From Aegilops tauschii subsp. strangulata (lineage: Eukaryota; Streptophyta; Magnoliopsida; Poales; Poaceae), in the NCBI RefSeq assembly GCF_002575655.3, contig NC_053038.3, positions 140,260,885 through 140,324,884 on the forward strand: a stretch of 64,000 nt of DNA, in the 5' to 3' direction. The notes beneath the pieces were generated by a model. It did not search any database. It had not been told where the DNA came from and worked only from the letters and a program-made list of their open reading frames with translations. Position 1 is the first letter of the stretch. Each line of letters opens with the position of its first letter. The translations under genes were made by a program, and so were the position numbers. Positions 45,927 through 56,583 of the stretch are shown here, piece by piece.

Positions 45927-46088
45927 CTCCATTCGTTCCTAAATATTTGTCTTTTTCAGATTTCAAATGGACTACCACATATGGATGTGTATGTAGACAT
46001 ATTTTAGAGTGTAGATTCACTCATTTTGCTCCATATGTAGTCAATTGTTCAAATCTTTAAAAAGACAAATATTTAGGAACGGAGGGAG
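45927..46088. mobile_element. Stowaway MITE, 162 bp
   Basis: Same family as 33589-33750: CTCCATTCGTTCCTAAATAT at one end, CGGAGGGAG at the other, TA on both sides, and the internal TAGATTCACTCATTTTGCTCC. Confidence 0.92.
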
Positions 46089-46096
46089 TAGAAAAT

Positions 46097-47218
46097 AGAG
46101 TTGGTGATGCTGGTGTGCGTGCCATCCTGCAATATAGGCCGTCGGATTTATATCTAACGGATAGGAAGAAAACTATGGCAATTTTGCAAAAATTTACCCA
46201 CACCCCTCTCCATGTTTGCAAATACGGCCTTCCCTCGTTCATCCTTTTCTCTCACAAGATAAACTACTCATACAAATGCATCTTGATTTTCCGTGCAACG
46301 CACGGGCATCTAGCTAGTTTCTTTTAAAATAGTTACTGCGATAATTGGGTTGAAGTGATATATTTTATGTCTGCCCCAAATGATTTCGGATTCACTAGTA
46401 GTAACAAAGAAAAGGTTGCCTTGTTAATTAACAGAAAACAGGGTGAAAACTATCACATGATGCCGGTAAAAACGAGGCACAATGGGTTCAGCGTCATCGT
46501 CACTAAAGCTGTGCGCGCACGAGAAGTCTACATATCGAGGGGGCTACTGAGCGAGGCACAGAGACACAATGTTCGAGAGAGAAACCAATTGACAGATTAC
46601 GATCAGATTGAGTTGTCACCCTTATGCTATCATTGTTGGGGTGGGGGTGAGGGAGAGAAAGACATATCGAGAGTGTGTGCGGTAGGCACAGAGGTACAAC
46701 TAGCGAGTGTGTGTGTGTGTATGTGTGTGCGTTTGAAAGAGGAGTAGATAGATTACTATCAAGACCGAGGTGCCGCCCTACTCCTTCGGTGCCGGGTAGT
46801 GTGTGTGCGTGTGCGTGTGTGTGTGTGTTTGAGAGAGAAGCCAGTCGATAGATTATTATCAAGATCGAGGTGTCACCCTACTCCTTCGGTGTTGGGAAGT
46901 GTGTGTGTGTGTGGTTGTGTGGGTGTGTGTGTCGGGGGCGGGGGGGGGGGGGGGGGGGGCAGTGACACTTACATATCCCTACTCTTATAAAAAAACAGAG
47001 TTGGTGATGATGGTGTTCCTGCCATCCTGCAATATAGGCCATCCGATTTATACCTGACGGATAGGAAGGAAACTGTGGCAATTTTGCAAAAAGATACCCA
47101 CACCCCTCTCCGCATTTGCAAATAAGGCATTCCCTCGTTCATCCTTTTCTCCCACAAGATAAACTACTCATACAAATGCATCTTGATGTTCGGTGCAAGG
47201 CATGGGCATCTTGCTAGT
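46097..47218. repeat. Pair of about 222-bp direct repeats at 46097-46322 and 46997-47218
   Basis: Both copies read AGAGTTGGTGATG ... CATCCTGCAATATAGGCC ... CACCCCTCTCC ... ACTACTCATACAAATGCATC ... GGGCATC and end in CTAGT. They are roughly 90 percent alike by eye and 900 bases apart. They resemble a common Triticeae short repeat that ends in a GCCCGTGCGTTGCACGG-like motif (inverted here). The nature of the element is unknown to me. Confidence 0.75.
46705..46960. repeat. GT-rich microsatellites, an imperfect tandem pair and a run of 20 G
   Basis: GTGTGTGT stretches lie at 46708-46730, 46799-46827 and 46900-46932. Between them GATAGATTACTATCAAGACC and GATAGATTATTATCAAGATC begin a roughly 100-bp imperfect tandem pair. 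A G-run spans 46940-46959. Open frames here are repeat artefacts. Confidence 0.85.
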
Positions 47219-48316
47219 CGGGAGAAGGAGTTTGTGTGACACATATCTAGCTATATTAAGGGATAGGTAGATAGCATTTGTGCGAGGCATACTTAAAGCA
47301 TCACGAAGATAAACAAAATTGTGTGCATGCACGTGCCGGAAAAAATGAAGCGAGAAACAATGTGTTGGAGAGAGAGAGAGAGCGAAATCTCAAAACAAAA
47401 GGTGCTCTGTTGGAATCCCATTGTATGTATTCATATGGTTCCGGAACTCGAGTTAACCTTAGGCATATGTGTGAGAGACATTATTATACTTTGAGACATT
47501 GGTGGCTGTGGGTGGGCGGAATTAAAGGGGTGGGCGTGTTCGATAGAGAGAGCGTGTGTGTTTCTGTGTGAGAGACTTGTAGGACGGGGTAGAAAGACAA
47601 ATTCTAACCTTGACGGAGGGAGAGAAATGCACGAAGTGCGCGTGTGTGATTCCGATGACCACAGGGAAATGAGATATGTATGCGTGTGAGAGAGATTGCA
47701 CAATTCATTCACGTAACACTATCTAGCGATCGTGGACGTGCATCGCTTGAACATAAATCAATATCTACTTCGTATCGTGGCCAAAGGTACAATATCGATT
47801 CAACGCTATAAAGATTGGACACTCACACATCACATTTTTTTCTATTTAAATAAACCTTTTCAGTTGTGCATGCCAAAGTTATAGTGATGTTTCTTCAAAC
47901 AACCAATGTAGCTATCATGTACATGCACCATTGTTACTCTTGCATTCAAAATCATTAGTCTTGGATGATTTAAGGTTCTATTATGAAGTAATATATGTAA
48001 TATTCATATATGAATTCAGCGGGTACGCAATTTATGAAATGGAGTATATAATCATATGAGGTAACACTTTTAAGTAGCGGACTTCTTTTTGTGCGCCTCT
48101 ACACTAACACGTCAATGCATTATGTTTAAAGTAAATAACCAATTGCACTAAATTATCTATTTACACGCCACTACACCCGTACAATTGGCCGCGCCCGTGT
48201 GAACGTCCAAGTTATCGGCGCATCATCCCGCGTTATTGTCTTTTTTCTGGGGTGGACACACCAGTTATTAACTGCTAACGCGTGCCCCGTGTACACAGTA
48301 TCGCATGACCTTCCCG
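47219..48316. other. Intergenic, GA/GT simple-repeat rich
   Basis: Short GAGAGAG (47374-47383) and GTGTGTG tracts. No supported gene is seen. Confidence 0.4.
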
Positions 48317-48616
48317 CTAGCACGGTCCAAAATTAGTTGAAACTGGATACGAACGATCCCGCGGGCGGCAAAATCTCCCGCCTCCTTCTACAATTTCCGC
48401 CACCTTAGTCTTTAGCATGCGAAATTCCCCTTTTGTCATTGGTGCACGGAGACCAACAGTTACAATACCGCCCTCATCTACATAATAGGTCGGGGCTGCT
48501 TCGGTAACTTCCGGTTCCCCCCCAATACACGGCACCCCCATTTCCTCTCCCCCTCCCGCAAAAGTGACTAACTCCACAACACCAGAGTATCTCACATCAC
48601 GCCGTCCGTACTTCAT
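48317..48616 (-). CDS. Hypothetical ORF, 99 residues
   Basis: MKYGRRDVRYSGVVELVTFA continues with a balanced composition (PTYYVDEGGIVTVGLRAPMT, MLKTKVAEIVEGGGRF) and no low complexity. It lies divergent to the plus-strand gene at 48811 and could be a real small gene or a promoter-region artefact. No domain is recognised. Confidence 0.25.
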   Translation of the reverse strand: MKYGRRDVRYSGVVELVTFAGGGEEMGVPCIGGEPEVTEAAPTYYVDEGGIVTVGLRAPMTKGEFRMLKTKVAEIVEGGGRFCRPRDRSYPVSTNFGPC

Positions 48617-49719
48617 CGGCCTTTCTCCCCTCCCCTCTCAAAACCCTAGACTGCTCATCCACCAGTTGTACCAGAGCCCATTCACTGCCAGCGGCGTCCA
48701 CCTCGCCGGATTTGCTTCTGCGGCCGCATCTACCCCTCCCACCTCCCCTAGAAACAAGTAGACTGCTCATCCACCACTGTACCACAGCCCATTCAGTGCC
48801 GGCCTTGTCCATGGCGCCGGATCTACTTCGCCGGTACTCTCGTAACCGCAGCGCATCTGCAGCGGCTCATTCGTACTCCCCACCGGAGACGCTTCGTCCA
48901 CCCCCCCCCCCCCCGGAGCCGCCCCACCGACGCCCCCGTCGACGGCCTCTGATCCTCTTCGCCGACACCTTCCTCAACCCTACCGGAGCCGCTTCGCCGA
49001 CAACATCGTCAACCCCACCGGAGTAGCTTCGCCTATACCATTTTCAACCCTACCGGGGCCGCTTTGCCAACTCACAAGTCCACGGCCTCAGATCCGCTTC
49101 CTCGCACCCTCATCCAACCTACCGGAGCAGCTTCTGACGCCCCATCCACGGCCGCAGATCGGCATCGTCGACACCATCCTTAACCCAACCACCGAAGCAG
49201 CTTCACCTACGCCCTCGTACACGGCCACAGATCCGCTTCGCCCACACCGTAGTCCACCCTACCGGAGCCGCTCCACAAACACCCTACTTGACGGTTCTAG
49301 ATCTCCTTACCGGACCCCGACAGCCAGCGCAGCGTCATCACCCTTGACGTTTCTAACCTGATTCCCACCGTCTGGCAAGATGCCAAGCACCCACGGCCTA
49401 GGTACTTGTCACCTTTACACCCGTCCAGCATCACATGCCCGATGTACTTCAAATATACTAACAGGTCGCTTTTACCTATTATGCAGCTGGCAAAAACTAC
49501 AAGGACGATGTTTCTTCTGGATCTAACAGCTTGGCCAACCAAGATCCTGGACCGAGGCATTGCTATGATCTTGTAAGCATGTCTCTCTCTCTTGTATTGT
49601 TCTGTGCCTGCCAGCGTGCTTTGCTAGCATTTTCGACCAGTAATCCCTTTGTGCAGACAATGATTTCTACTACTGGCTGCTAAATTAGATATGTAGATGT
49701 CATACATGATACTACCCCG

Positions 49720-49878
49720 TACCTCCGTTCCTAAATATAAGTCTTTCTAGAGATTCCAATATAGGCTACATACGGAGCAAAATGAGTGAATCTACACTCG
49801 AAAATGCATATATATACATCTGTATGTGGTCCATACTGGAATCTCTAAATAGACATATATTTAGGAATAGAGGCAGTA
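49720..49878. mobile_element. Stowaway MITE, degenerate
   Basis: CCTCCGTTCCTAAATATAAG at the left and, inverted, CCTCTATTCCTAAATATATG at the right, with the internal GAGTGAATCTACACTC palindromic region. It lies in an intron of the 48811 gene. The outermost bases and TSD are degenerate, so borders are approximate. Confidence 0.75.
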
Positions 49879-50225
49879 CATTACACAAAATCGTAGGTGG
49901 CATGTAGGAATTCCAGTACACTACATTAGGCTCCCTTAGAGTGCCTGTTAGTCCAGCACACAGAGTCATGGCTAGTTTATGCTACGCACACAATCATTAA
50001 TTGGTGGTTTAAATATGCGCAAGGGATATGCAATGTATTATCATGTAGAGATGTCTGAAATTAGCCGTGCCAACTTGCAGATTGGGTTACACAATGAAAA
50101 ACTACAAGATGTATGTGGCAATTTCATGGAACATCGCAAAAAAGGAGAGCCAGCGGTGAGCCTATACAGTGTGCTATGGTACGTCAGTCCTCCATTGAAA
50201 TCATCGTGACATGTTATTTGTATGT

Positions 50226-51743
50226 CAGTTCTATTGGCCAAGTTTCTTAGGGACATTTATTACGAGTTATCCTAAGAAAATAAGCACCTGTGAATATAAG
50301 CTCCATGTAATAAGCCAACCAGTTCTTTTCATTGCGTTTTCAGCTTATCTTTGGTATGATAAGTGAAAAGTCTAGATTGCATTATATTTTTTCATTTTTC
50401 TGCCCATATGAAAATTAATTTGAATTGCAAACATCACAAATTGAACCCAGTGTAGTAATTAATATGATAGGAAAACAGACCATCACTATTTGCGCAAAAT
50501 GCAAATACAAAGATACCATCTACTTGGCACAATCTACTTTGGTCAATGTTTTTCATAGAGATCCCATTGCCTAATTTAAACAAAAAATGCATGACCCACA
50601 TTTAAATGAAGAACAATTATTTATTGAAATTCGATGGTCCAACTGGCTGGTTATTATCATATAGCAGCACCACCTGAAAGCATCATATAGCAGTAGCAGC
50701 TCATAGCAACTCATCATACAGCAGCAGCAGCAGTGTGCAATTCATCATATACCAGCAGCAGCTCATAGCAATTCATCATATAGCAGCAGCAGGAGCAGCT
50801 CATAGCAATTCATCATATAGCAGTAGCAGGAGCAGCTCATAGCAATTCATCATATAGCATCAACAAGAGCAGCTTATAGCAATTCATCATACAGTAGCAG
50901 CAGGAGCAGCTTATAGCAACTCATCATATAGCAGCAGCTCATAGTCATTCATCATATAGCAGCAGCAGCTCATAGCAATTCATCATATAGCAGTAGCTGG
51001 AGCAGCTCATAGCAATGCATCATATAGCAGCAGCAGAAGCGGCTGATAGCAATTCATCGTATAGTGGATCAGAATGAAAATTTGGCAAAAAATCAGAGCA
51101 GATCCTCACCTTGTTGGATGAGCTCATCCTTCAACGGCACCTCAAGGCCATGACCTGGGAGGTGGGGAGGGGGAATAAGGTGCCTTCTGTCGTAGTGTGG
51201 CATCAGCCGTAGTTGAGCAGCGCCTGTCGGAGTAGTGCGTTGGACGAACCACAGTGGAGCAGCTGCTGGAGACCATGAGAATGAGGGGCGGTACCAGAGG
51301 GAGGAGCAGCCAGGGAGATTCGCCCCTACCCGCCGGCCATGTAGCCTAGCTGGACAGAGCATCATCAAGGACCAGGCCAGATGGGACCAGTGGCGACAGC
51401 TTGCCGGAGGAACCCTAGTGCTGCAGGCAGGGGATCGAGGTAGAGGGAAAGGGGAGAGGAGATGCAAGCGGGCAGGGCAATGAACGCTTGTGTGTTTGTT
51501 TTTACTTGAGGGTGAGGTTTGACGCGGGCATCACCAGTTGCATTTTGAGTGTAATATAGGTAGACAACAGAGTCATTTCACTATTCCCCTTCCCTTTAAT
51601 TTTTAGTGAGGTTCTACCCGAAACACCCCCCTCCAAAGCAAAATTAGTTAAGCCCAAGCCCATCACTCAAAAATGACTTCTTTACATCTTTTATGGCTTA
51701 TTTTGACAATAAGCCCTCAAAAAGCGGAATAGAACTGGCCCTT
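50226..51743. mobile_element. Possible DNA transposon in an intron
   Basis: CAGTTCTATTGGCCAAG near 50226 and its imperfect inverse (CCAGTTCTATTCCGC, ending near 51743) bracket the segment, followed inward by related TTATTnnnAATAAGC stretches. I see no clear TSD and no transposase. The minus-strand frame at 51093-51467 has no recognised domain. Border positions are approximate. Confidence 0.35.
50660..51066. repeat. Minisatellite, about 30-36 bp unit, about 12 copies
   Basis: The unit AGCAGCAGCAGCTCATAGCA followed by ATTCATCATAT recurs with small length changes from extra CAG-like triplets (AGCAGGAGC). It lies within the intron between exons 3 and 4. Confidence 0.92.
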
Positions 51744-52394
51744 AACCTGCGATTCAATTGTGCGTGCAATGATGAATCACTCCTGCCTGCTATAGTGTAC
51801 ATTTAGGCATCATCATACATGGCATAACCTAATACATGTGCATTCCATTGTAGAATCTGGAATATGCAATGTTTATGTTAGTTCATACGTTGCACATGAT
51901 GTTTAAATGCCCCTTAAATGTGGTCAGTCAAGTGATGGTCTTTAAGCCTCCTTTGTTGCTTCTTTTCTTGATATGTAAGGTTTGCTCACACATCTGTTCA
52001 ATTGCTTGTTTGCATCAGCCAGCCATACTAGGACTGTTTGCTTTGATTACTTGATGTTCTTGAACTAACACTCTAACAGAGCTTGTCAACAATTTAAACA
52101 CTAAGGGCTGCTGTAGTGGGGCCTTTTCTAACTCATAGGTGACATAAAGGTTTGGCTGTACACTAAAGTAGGCTCTCCAAGAGTACCTGGAGGTCCAGTT
52201 CGAAGGTATGCCTAGTTTTTACATAGTGCACACATAGTAAATGCTCATTTCATTGTGTGCAAGTGCAAGAGATGCGGCATGTTTCATTATGTGGTGTTGT
52301 TTTGTTATAATCTCATCCTTTTGTGTTCACAGACTGGAAAGTATGCATATTTATCTTCCAAGGAGACGAGTAACTAGTTTGTGTCACCTTGCAG
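51744..52394. other. Intron sequence with a duplicated segment
   Basis: 52140-52394 resembles 49905-50080 (TGTACACTAAAGTAGGCTC against AGTACACTACATTAGGCTC, then AGTCATGGCTAGTTT-like and GCACACA motifs). The two segments sit immediately upstream of exons 4 and 3. Confidence 0.45.
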
Positions 52395-53706
52395 AGGGGG
52401 TGCAATGAAGATAAGATTGAGGATTTCCAAGTACAAGATGTTAGGAAGGAGCCTTGCAAGAGAAGTAGGAGCTGCGCTGAGCCTCTTCAACCTGTTAAGG
52501 TAAGTCACTGTATCCAACTCAACAGTTCAATTCCTTGTTTGTTTCAGGCATAGTTAATTTGCTCTTTTCAATTGCTTTATTTGTCCTCAGTTAATGAGAT
52601 GCCCAAAGAATGATGCCTGATGTTGGGTACTTGTATAACTATTAGTTGACATAATTAAAGGACTTACCATTTAATTACTCTGCCGAAGTGTGCCTGAAGC
52701 TTTGAAGTCTATTAACCAACTATTATTGAATGAGGCTCACAATCTAGTTTATACTAGGCCAATGATTGCATAGTTTTGCTTGCTGTATACGTTTGTATGA
52801 AATCCTCTGTTGTTCATTATGCTCCCTAAGACTTTAATTGAGCTACAGAATGGCCAACTGCTTGCTTACTTCTACGCAACATGCTGTCTAAATTTGTAAC
52901 TTGTTTGTGTTTTGGATTGGGCCCCAACATCATGCTCCTCTGGTGAGCTAAGAGAGATTTCTGTATGCAGGCTGCACAGACTACCTTTTTTATAATTTTT
53001 AAAATATCACCTGCTTATGCTTCATGACGTGTAACATTATTGTTAGTCCTGTTTTTACATGTACAAAATAGTTTGTCTTGCTCCCTTCACTGTTGTAACT
53101 ATATTTTTGCCCTAGTCATGTGTACTTACAGAAACATTTCAGGATGAAGTGACATCAACACAAAGATCTACGAGCAGTGCGGCATGGCCGTTACCGAATG
53201 ATTATGGATTGGAATTGGAATGTGCTGATGTTCTCGAGCATCAACTAGAGGTGGCAAGACAATGTGTACATGATTCTGAATGTACAATCAACAAGTTGAG
53301 ACTGGACATGTAGGTATTAGATGCAGGAGTCAAAAAAATGAAACAAGACACTGAGGTAACAACGAAGGAATTGGAGATTTTGCAGACTGAAATTTCTGCT
53401 ATCTAAATCTGGCCAATCCTATTTTCTGAAGAGATTATAGTTCAAATGGTAAGTTATGTTGATGCGCGTCCATGATGTATGAGCTGTATTTGCCCTGTGT
53501 ATGTAATTTGCTATTTGTGTATGCTTTATTATCACTGGTGCCGAACCATAATGCCCAGTGGGTATAATCGGCTGTAATTTCTTTATTGTATAGTGTAGGG
53601 TTATTCTACGTTTCTATGCCTTAGTCTCTTTATTGTATAGTGTATGTTTTTTAGAGGTGATAGTATAGAGTAGGATAATTCTATGAATATGTTATATCGT
53701 TCAAAC

Positions 53707-55031
53707 AGGGGCCAACTCGCCCAAACGTTGTAGTGACCATGGCCCTCCACAGGCCGTACGTTCCATGGGCCATCTACAGGACGGACGATCCCTGGCCTTC
53801 TGTGGCCGTCGGATTCGTGGGCCTTCTATGGGCTGTTGGATCCGTGGGCCTTCTATCGGCTGTCGGATCCATGGGCCTTCCATGGGCCAGCGGATCCATG
53901 GGCCTTCTATGGGCTGTCGGGTCAATGGGCCTTCTGTGGGCCATCGGGTCAATGGGCCTTCTACGGGTCGTCTCATCTATGGGCCTTGTATGGGCCATAT
54001 AAGGGGCCGTAAACGGGCTAGAGTGGAAATCGTATGTTTTATGGGCTGACCATAACGGGCCGTTAAATGGCCATATTTGATGATGCTATGAAAATGGCCC
54101 AACAGATTAACGGGCCACAAACGGGCCGACCGTATCCACGGGCGGAATTTGGCCCACAAGCAGAAAAGGCCTGTAACGGGCCATAAGTAAATGAATGCTG
54201 GAAAGGAGCCCAAGAATAAATGGGCCCTGAGAAGGCCGAAAGATAACATGGGCTGGAAACGGCCCAACGGTATAATGGGCCGTCAATGAGTATAAAGTGA
54301 TACACTGTTCATCACGGGCCAGTTTTACCACGGGCCGAGGGTTACTAAGGGCCTCAGATGGGCCAAAAGACGTCATGGGCCATACATGGGCCGGAAGTTA
54401 AAACAGGCTGGAATTATATTGGACGGCCCACATGACGCTACTGGGCCTAATTCGGATAGGCCGTAAATGGGCCCTGGGTTAGCGGGCTGTAAATGGGCTA
54501 TATGCGAACAGGCCGTTAACAGGCTTGCCGTGGGCCGGCCCGCCACCTTTCGACCAAGTCAAACGGGCCGACCTTTTCACAGGAATGGGCCTTTGTTGGG
54601 CCATGCCACGTGTCGACGTATCATAGGCGCTTTGGGTCCAATGAGTGGATGACATCTGCCCCAACGGTGAGCCGACACGTGTTTCCTACAGCCAATGATG
54701 ATTTTACACGTGGAAAATCCCCATTGGTCAGGGCTTTTAACGGGTTATCGGATCCAAAACCGGACCCGATAGCTTAACGGCGTTCCGTTACGGTGGATGC
54801 CACGTGTTGGTCACCCTTGACGAAAGCACTTTTGTGACGCGCGATTTATCATCATGGAAGTGGACACTTCCGTGATGATAATTTTGGTAATGTCATGGAA
54901 CACTTCTACGACAGCACAGGTATGACTATCTTGATTCTGTCATAAATTTGTCATGGATGTACATGCATGACAAAAAATGCGACCTACTGTGACAAACACG
55001 TATCATCACGGAAGTGTATTTTTTTGTAGTG
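53707..55031. mobile_element. Right subterminal region and terminus of a second CACTA-type element
   Basis: 53707-54600 is a diverged array of ATGGGCCTTCTATGGGC / TGGGCCGT-type units. 54840-55031 contains facing CACTTCCGTGATGATA (54868) and TATCATCACGGAAGTG (55000), and the end reads TTTTTTTGTAGTG at 55031, the inverse of a CACTACAAAAAAA terminus. The following three bases are AGG. I could not find the matching left end in the window. The long Gly-Ser-Met frames over 53733-54049 only translate the repeat. Confidence 0.65.
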
Positions 55032-55479
55032 AGGGTGTGTGCTATCTTGGCTAGCTAGCAGTCGCGAGCGCTGGACGGAGCTGGCATCCGGGCCGCCGCA
55101 AGATGAGCTCTGCACCGCTGGTGGTAGCTGCGTCCCATGGCCGAGGATGACTAGGTGGACGGGCCGGAGGTAGGAGGTCACTCGGGGATTTTTGTCCAGA
55201 CTGACATGTAGGTCCCACATGTCATAACGCCTAACTTTTCGGTTGAATAGAAGGCGTTGACTTAAGGGGCGACATGGGTTGAAACATGCCTATAACATCA
55301 CTTTATAGATTAGTCGTTTCTTGGTAGGGCTGGTTGGTAAGGGCATGTACAATGGTTTATAAGGTAGTCTTATCTTAAGTCTGCCACGTATGCAAGTGGT
55401 AGTAGTTTCTTGGCATTATTAGTTGTTTCTTTTAAGGAACAATGTACTGGCGACAAAAGGCGATTCTAGGTTGCATTGT
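55032..55479. other. Intergenic sequence
   Basis: Contains GGGCATGTACAATGGTTTAT at about 55344, a MITE-like end motif without a found partner. No gene is seen. Confidence 0.3.
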
Positions 55480-55566
55480 ACTCCAACGGGTACTACTAGT
55501 GGTCACGGGAGTGTATAGCTCGTTTTGTGGGTTCGATCCCGGGCGAACGCACGGTGGCCTTTTTTT
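55480..55566 (+). repeat. tRNA-derived SINE-like fragment
   Basis: GTGGGTTCGATCCCGGGCG at 55527-55545 matches a pol III B box (GGTTCGANNCC). TAGTGGTCACGGG about 30 bases upstream is a plausible A box, and a TTTTTTT run near 55560 could end transcription. It cannot fold as a complete tRNA. Confidence 0.4.
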
Positions 55567-56583
55567 AAAATAGTAACTTTGCTGCGAGCCAATATTGTAC
55601 ACTAGTAGTTTGACTTTTGAAGTCGATTGGACGTGTCGCACCACAATCTGGGTGCACTGGATAGCCCAGCCACATGAACGGGTTTTCCCTCCCATTATCT
55701 CGTGGCTCGCATACTAGAGTAATACTCCCATATATCAATTCGCACCATGCAAAGTTTCTCGCCTGCGTGCTCACCCTAGCCGCACCTCGCTTGCAGCTTC
55801 CTCATCAGCTAGCATATTTAAACTAGCGCCTCCCAATTAAGCACGAGGAGCCAGAAAAACCTGGCATGACATTGGGAACTGTGCAATATGGCTCTGTACG
55901 TAAAGTGCTAGTACTCTACTACTCTGTAGCTTGTGGCATTGCACGCATGGACTTCACTCCATTATCGGCTCTATAAAAGAAATTCCTCTTGACGTGATTT
56001 TTTTTCAAACGGAGGCAAAAGCTTTGCCTCATCTCATTCATAAAAAAGGAACTACTAACAAAGTTTGACGAGATCCATTACACCTCCACAAATGGAAGCG
56101 AAAAGCCTCGCTGTATCAAATAACTCAAATGTTCTGCCCCCGCAGTAACCATCGCTGATAAACAGGCTGCTAGTGTGTGCGTGAAAGGAGCGGCTAAGTA
56201 GGCCACGCTTGAATAGAGCACGGAGAGTACGCACTACGTAGGTGTACTTTCTCTGCATTGATAGTACAACGATGGTTCTAGAGAACAGTAGTACCCTCCA
56301 CTTCCAACTGTAGCTCCTTGGCCCTGAGATTCTAGAGTTAAAAACTGGTGCACTATAGAAGTACAGTACATCGCACTACTAGTTGAGAAAGTAGTACTAG
56401 TACTGCTACAGTACGAGTACATAGTAAATAATAGCCTGACCACCGTGGGGCATGAGGTACTACCACTATGCGTGCCCGCATAATTTCCCTAGTGAAGGGA
56501 CGAGGCCCTGCGGTAACTACGCTCTTATCTCCTCCTCGCCAGTTCCCCTCCCCCCAAAGAGAAGGCAATTTGCCGCTGCTCCC
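55567..56583. other. Upstream region of the F-box-like gene; possible LINE 3' end
   Basis: AAACGGAGGCAAAAGCTTTG at about 56009 after a run of T resembles an inverted 3' end of a Triticeae LINE, as I recall it, but no LINE coding remains. No other gene is seen. Confidence 0.3.

Larger units (their letters stand above)
48811..53406 (+). pseudogene. Spliced gene of unknown function, probably decayed
   Basis: The presumed ATG is at 48811 (MAPDLLRRYSRNRSASAAAH), leading into a Pro/Ser-rich first exon with repeated TACCGGAGCCGCTTCGCC units and a 14-C run where the frame slips. Four further exons have AG/GT borders and compatible phases: 49487-49572 (GKNYKDDVSSGSNSLANQDP), 50081-50155 (IGLHNEKLQDVCGNFMEHRK), 52395-52499 (RGCNEDKIEDFQVQDVRKEP) and 53143 onward (WPLPNDYGLELECADVLEHQ). 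The last exon has a TAG at 53311-53313, where a Gln codon is likely. The frame then continues as a coiled coil (VKKMKQDTEVTTKELEILQT) to a TAA at 53404-53406. I do not recognise the family. It may be a gene captured by the CACTA-type element ending at 55031. Confidence 0.5.

Noticed and set aside
46503..46862. Minus-strand frame with repeated His-Thr
   Set aside because: It translates a GT microsatellite.
50660..51066. CRISPR-like array
   Set aside because: Units are contiguous, variable in length and without unique spacers; this is a plant minisatellite.
53733..54049. Frames with repeated GSMGLL or IHGPSMG
   Set aside because: They translate the GGGCC array of the CACTA-type subterminal region; periodicity is in the DNA.
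55527..55545. tRNA gene suggested by GGTTCGATCCC
   Set aside because: Only a B box and a weak A box are seen; no acceptor stem or anticodon arm can be paired, so a SINE-like fragment is a better call.
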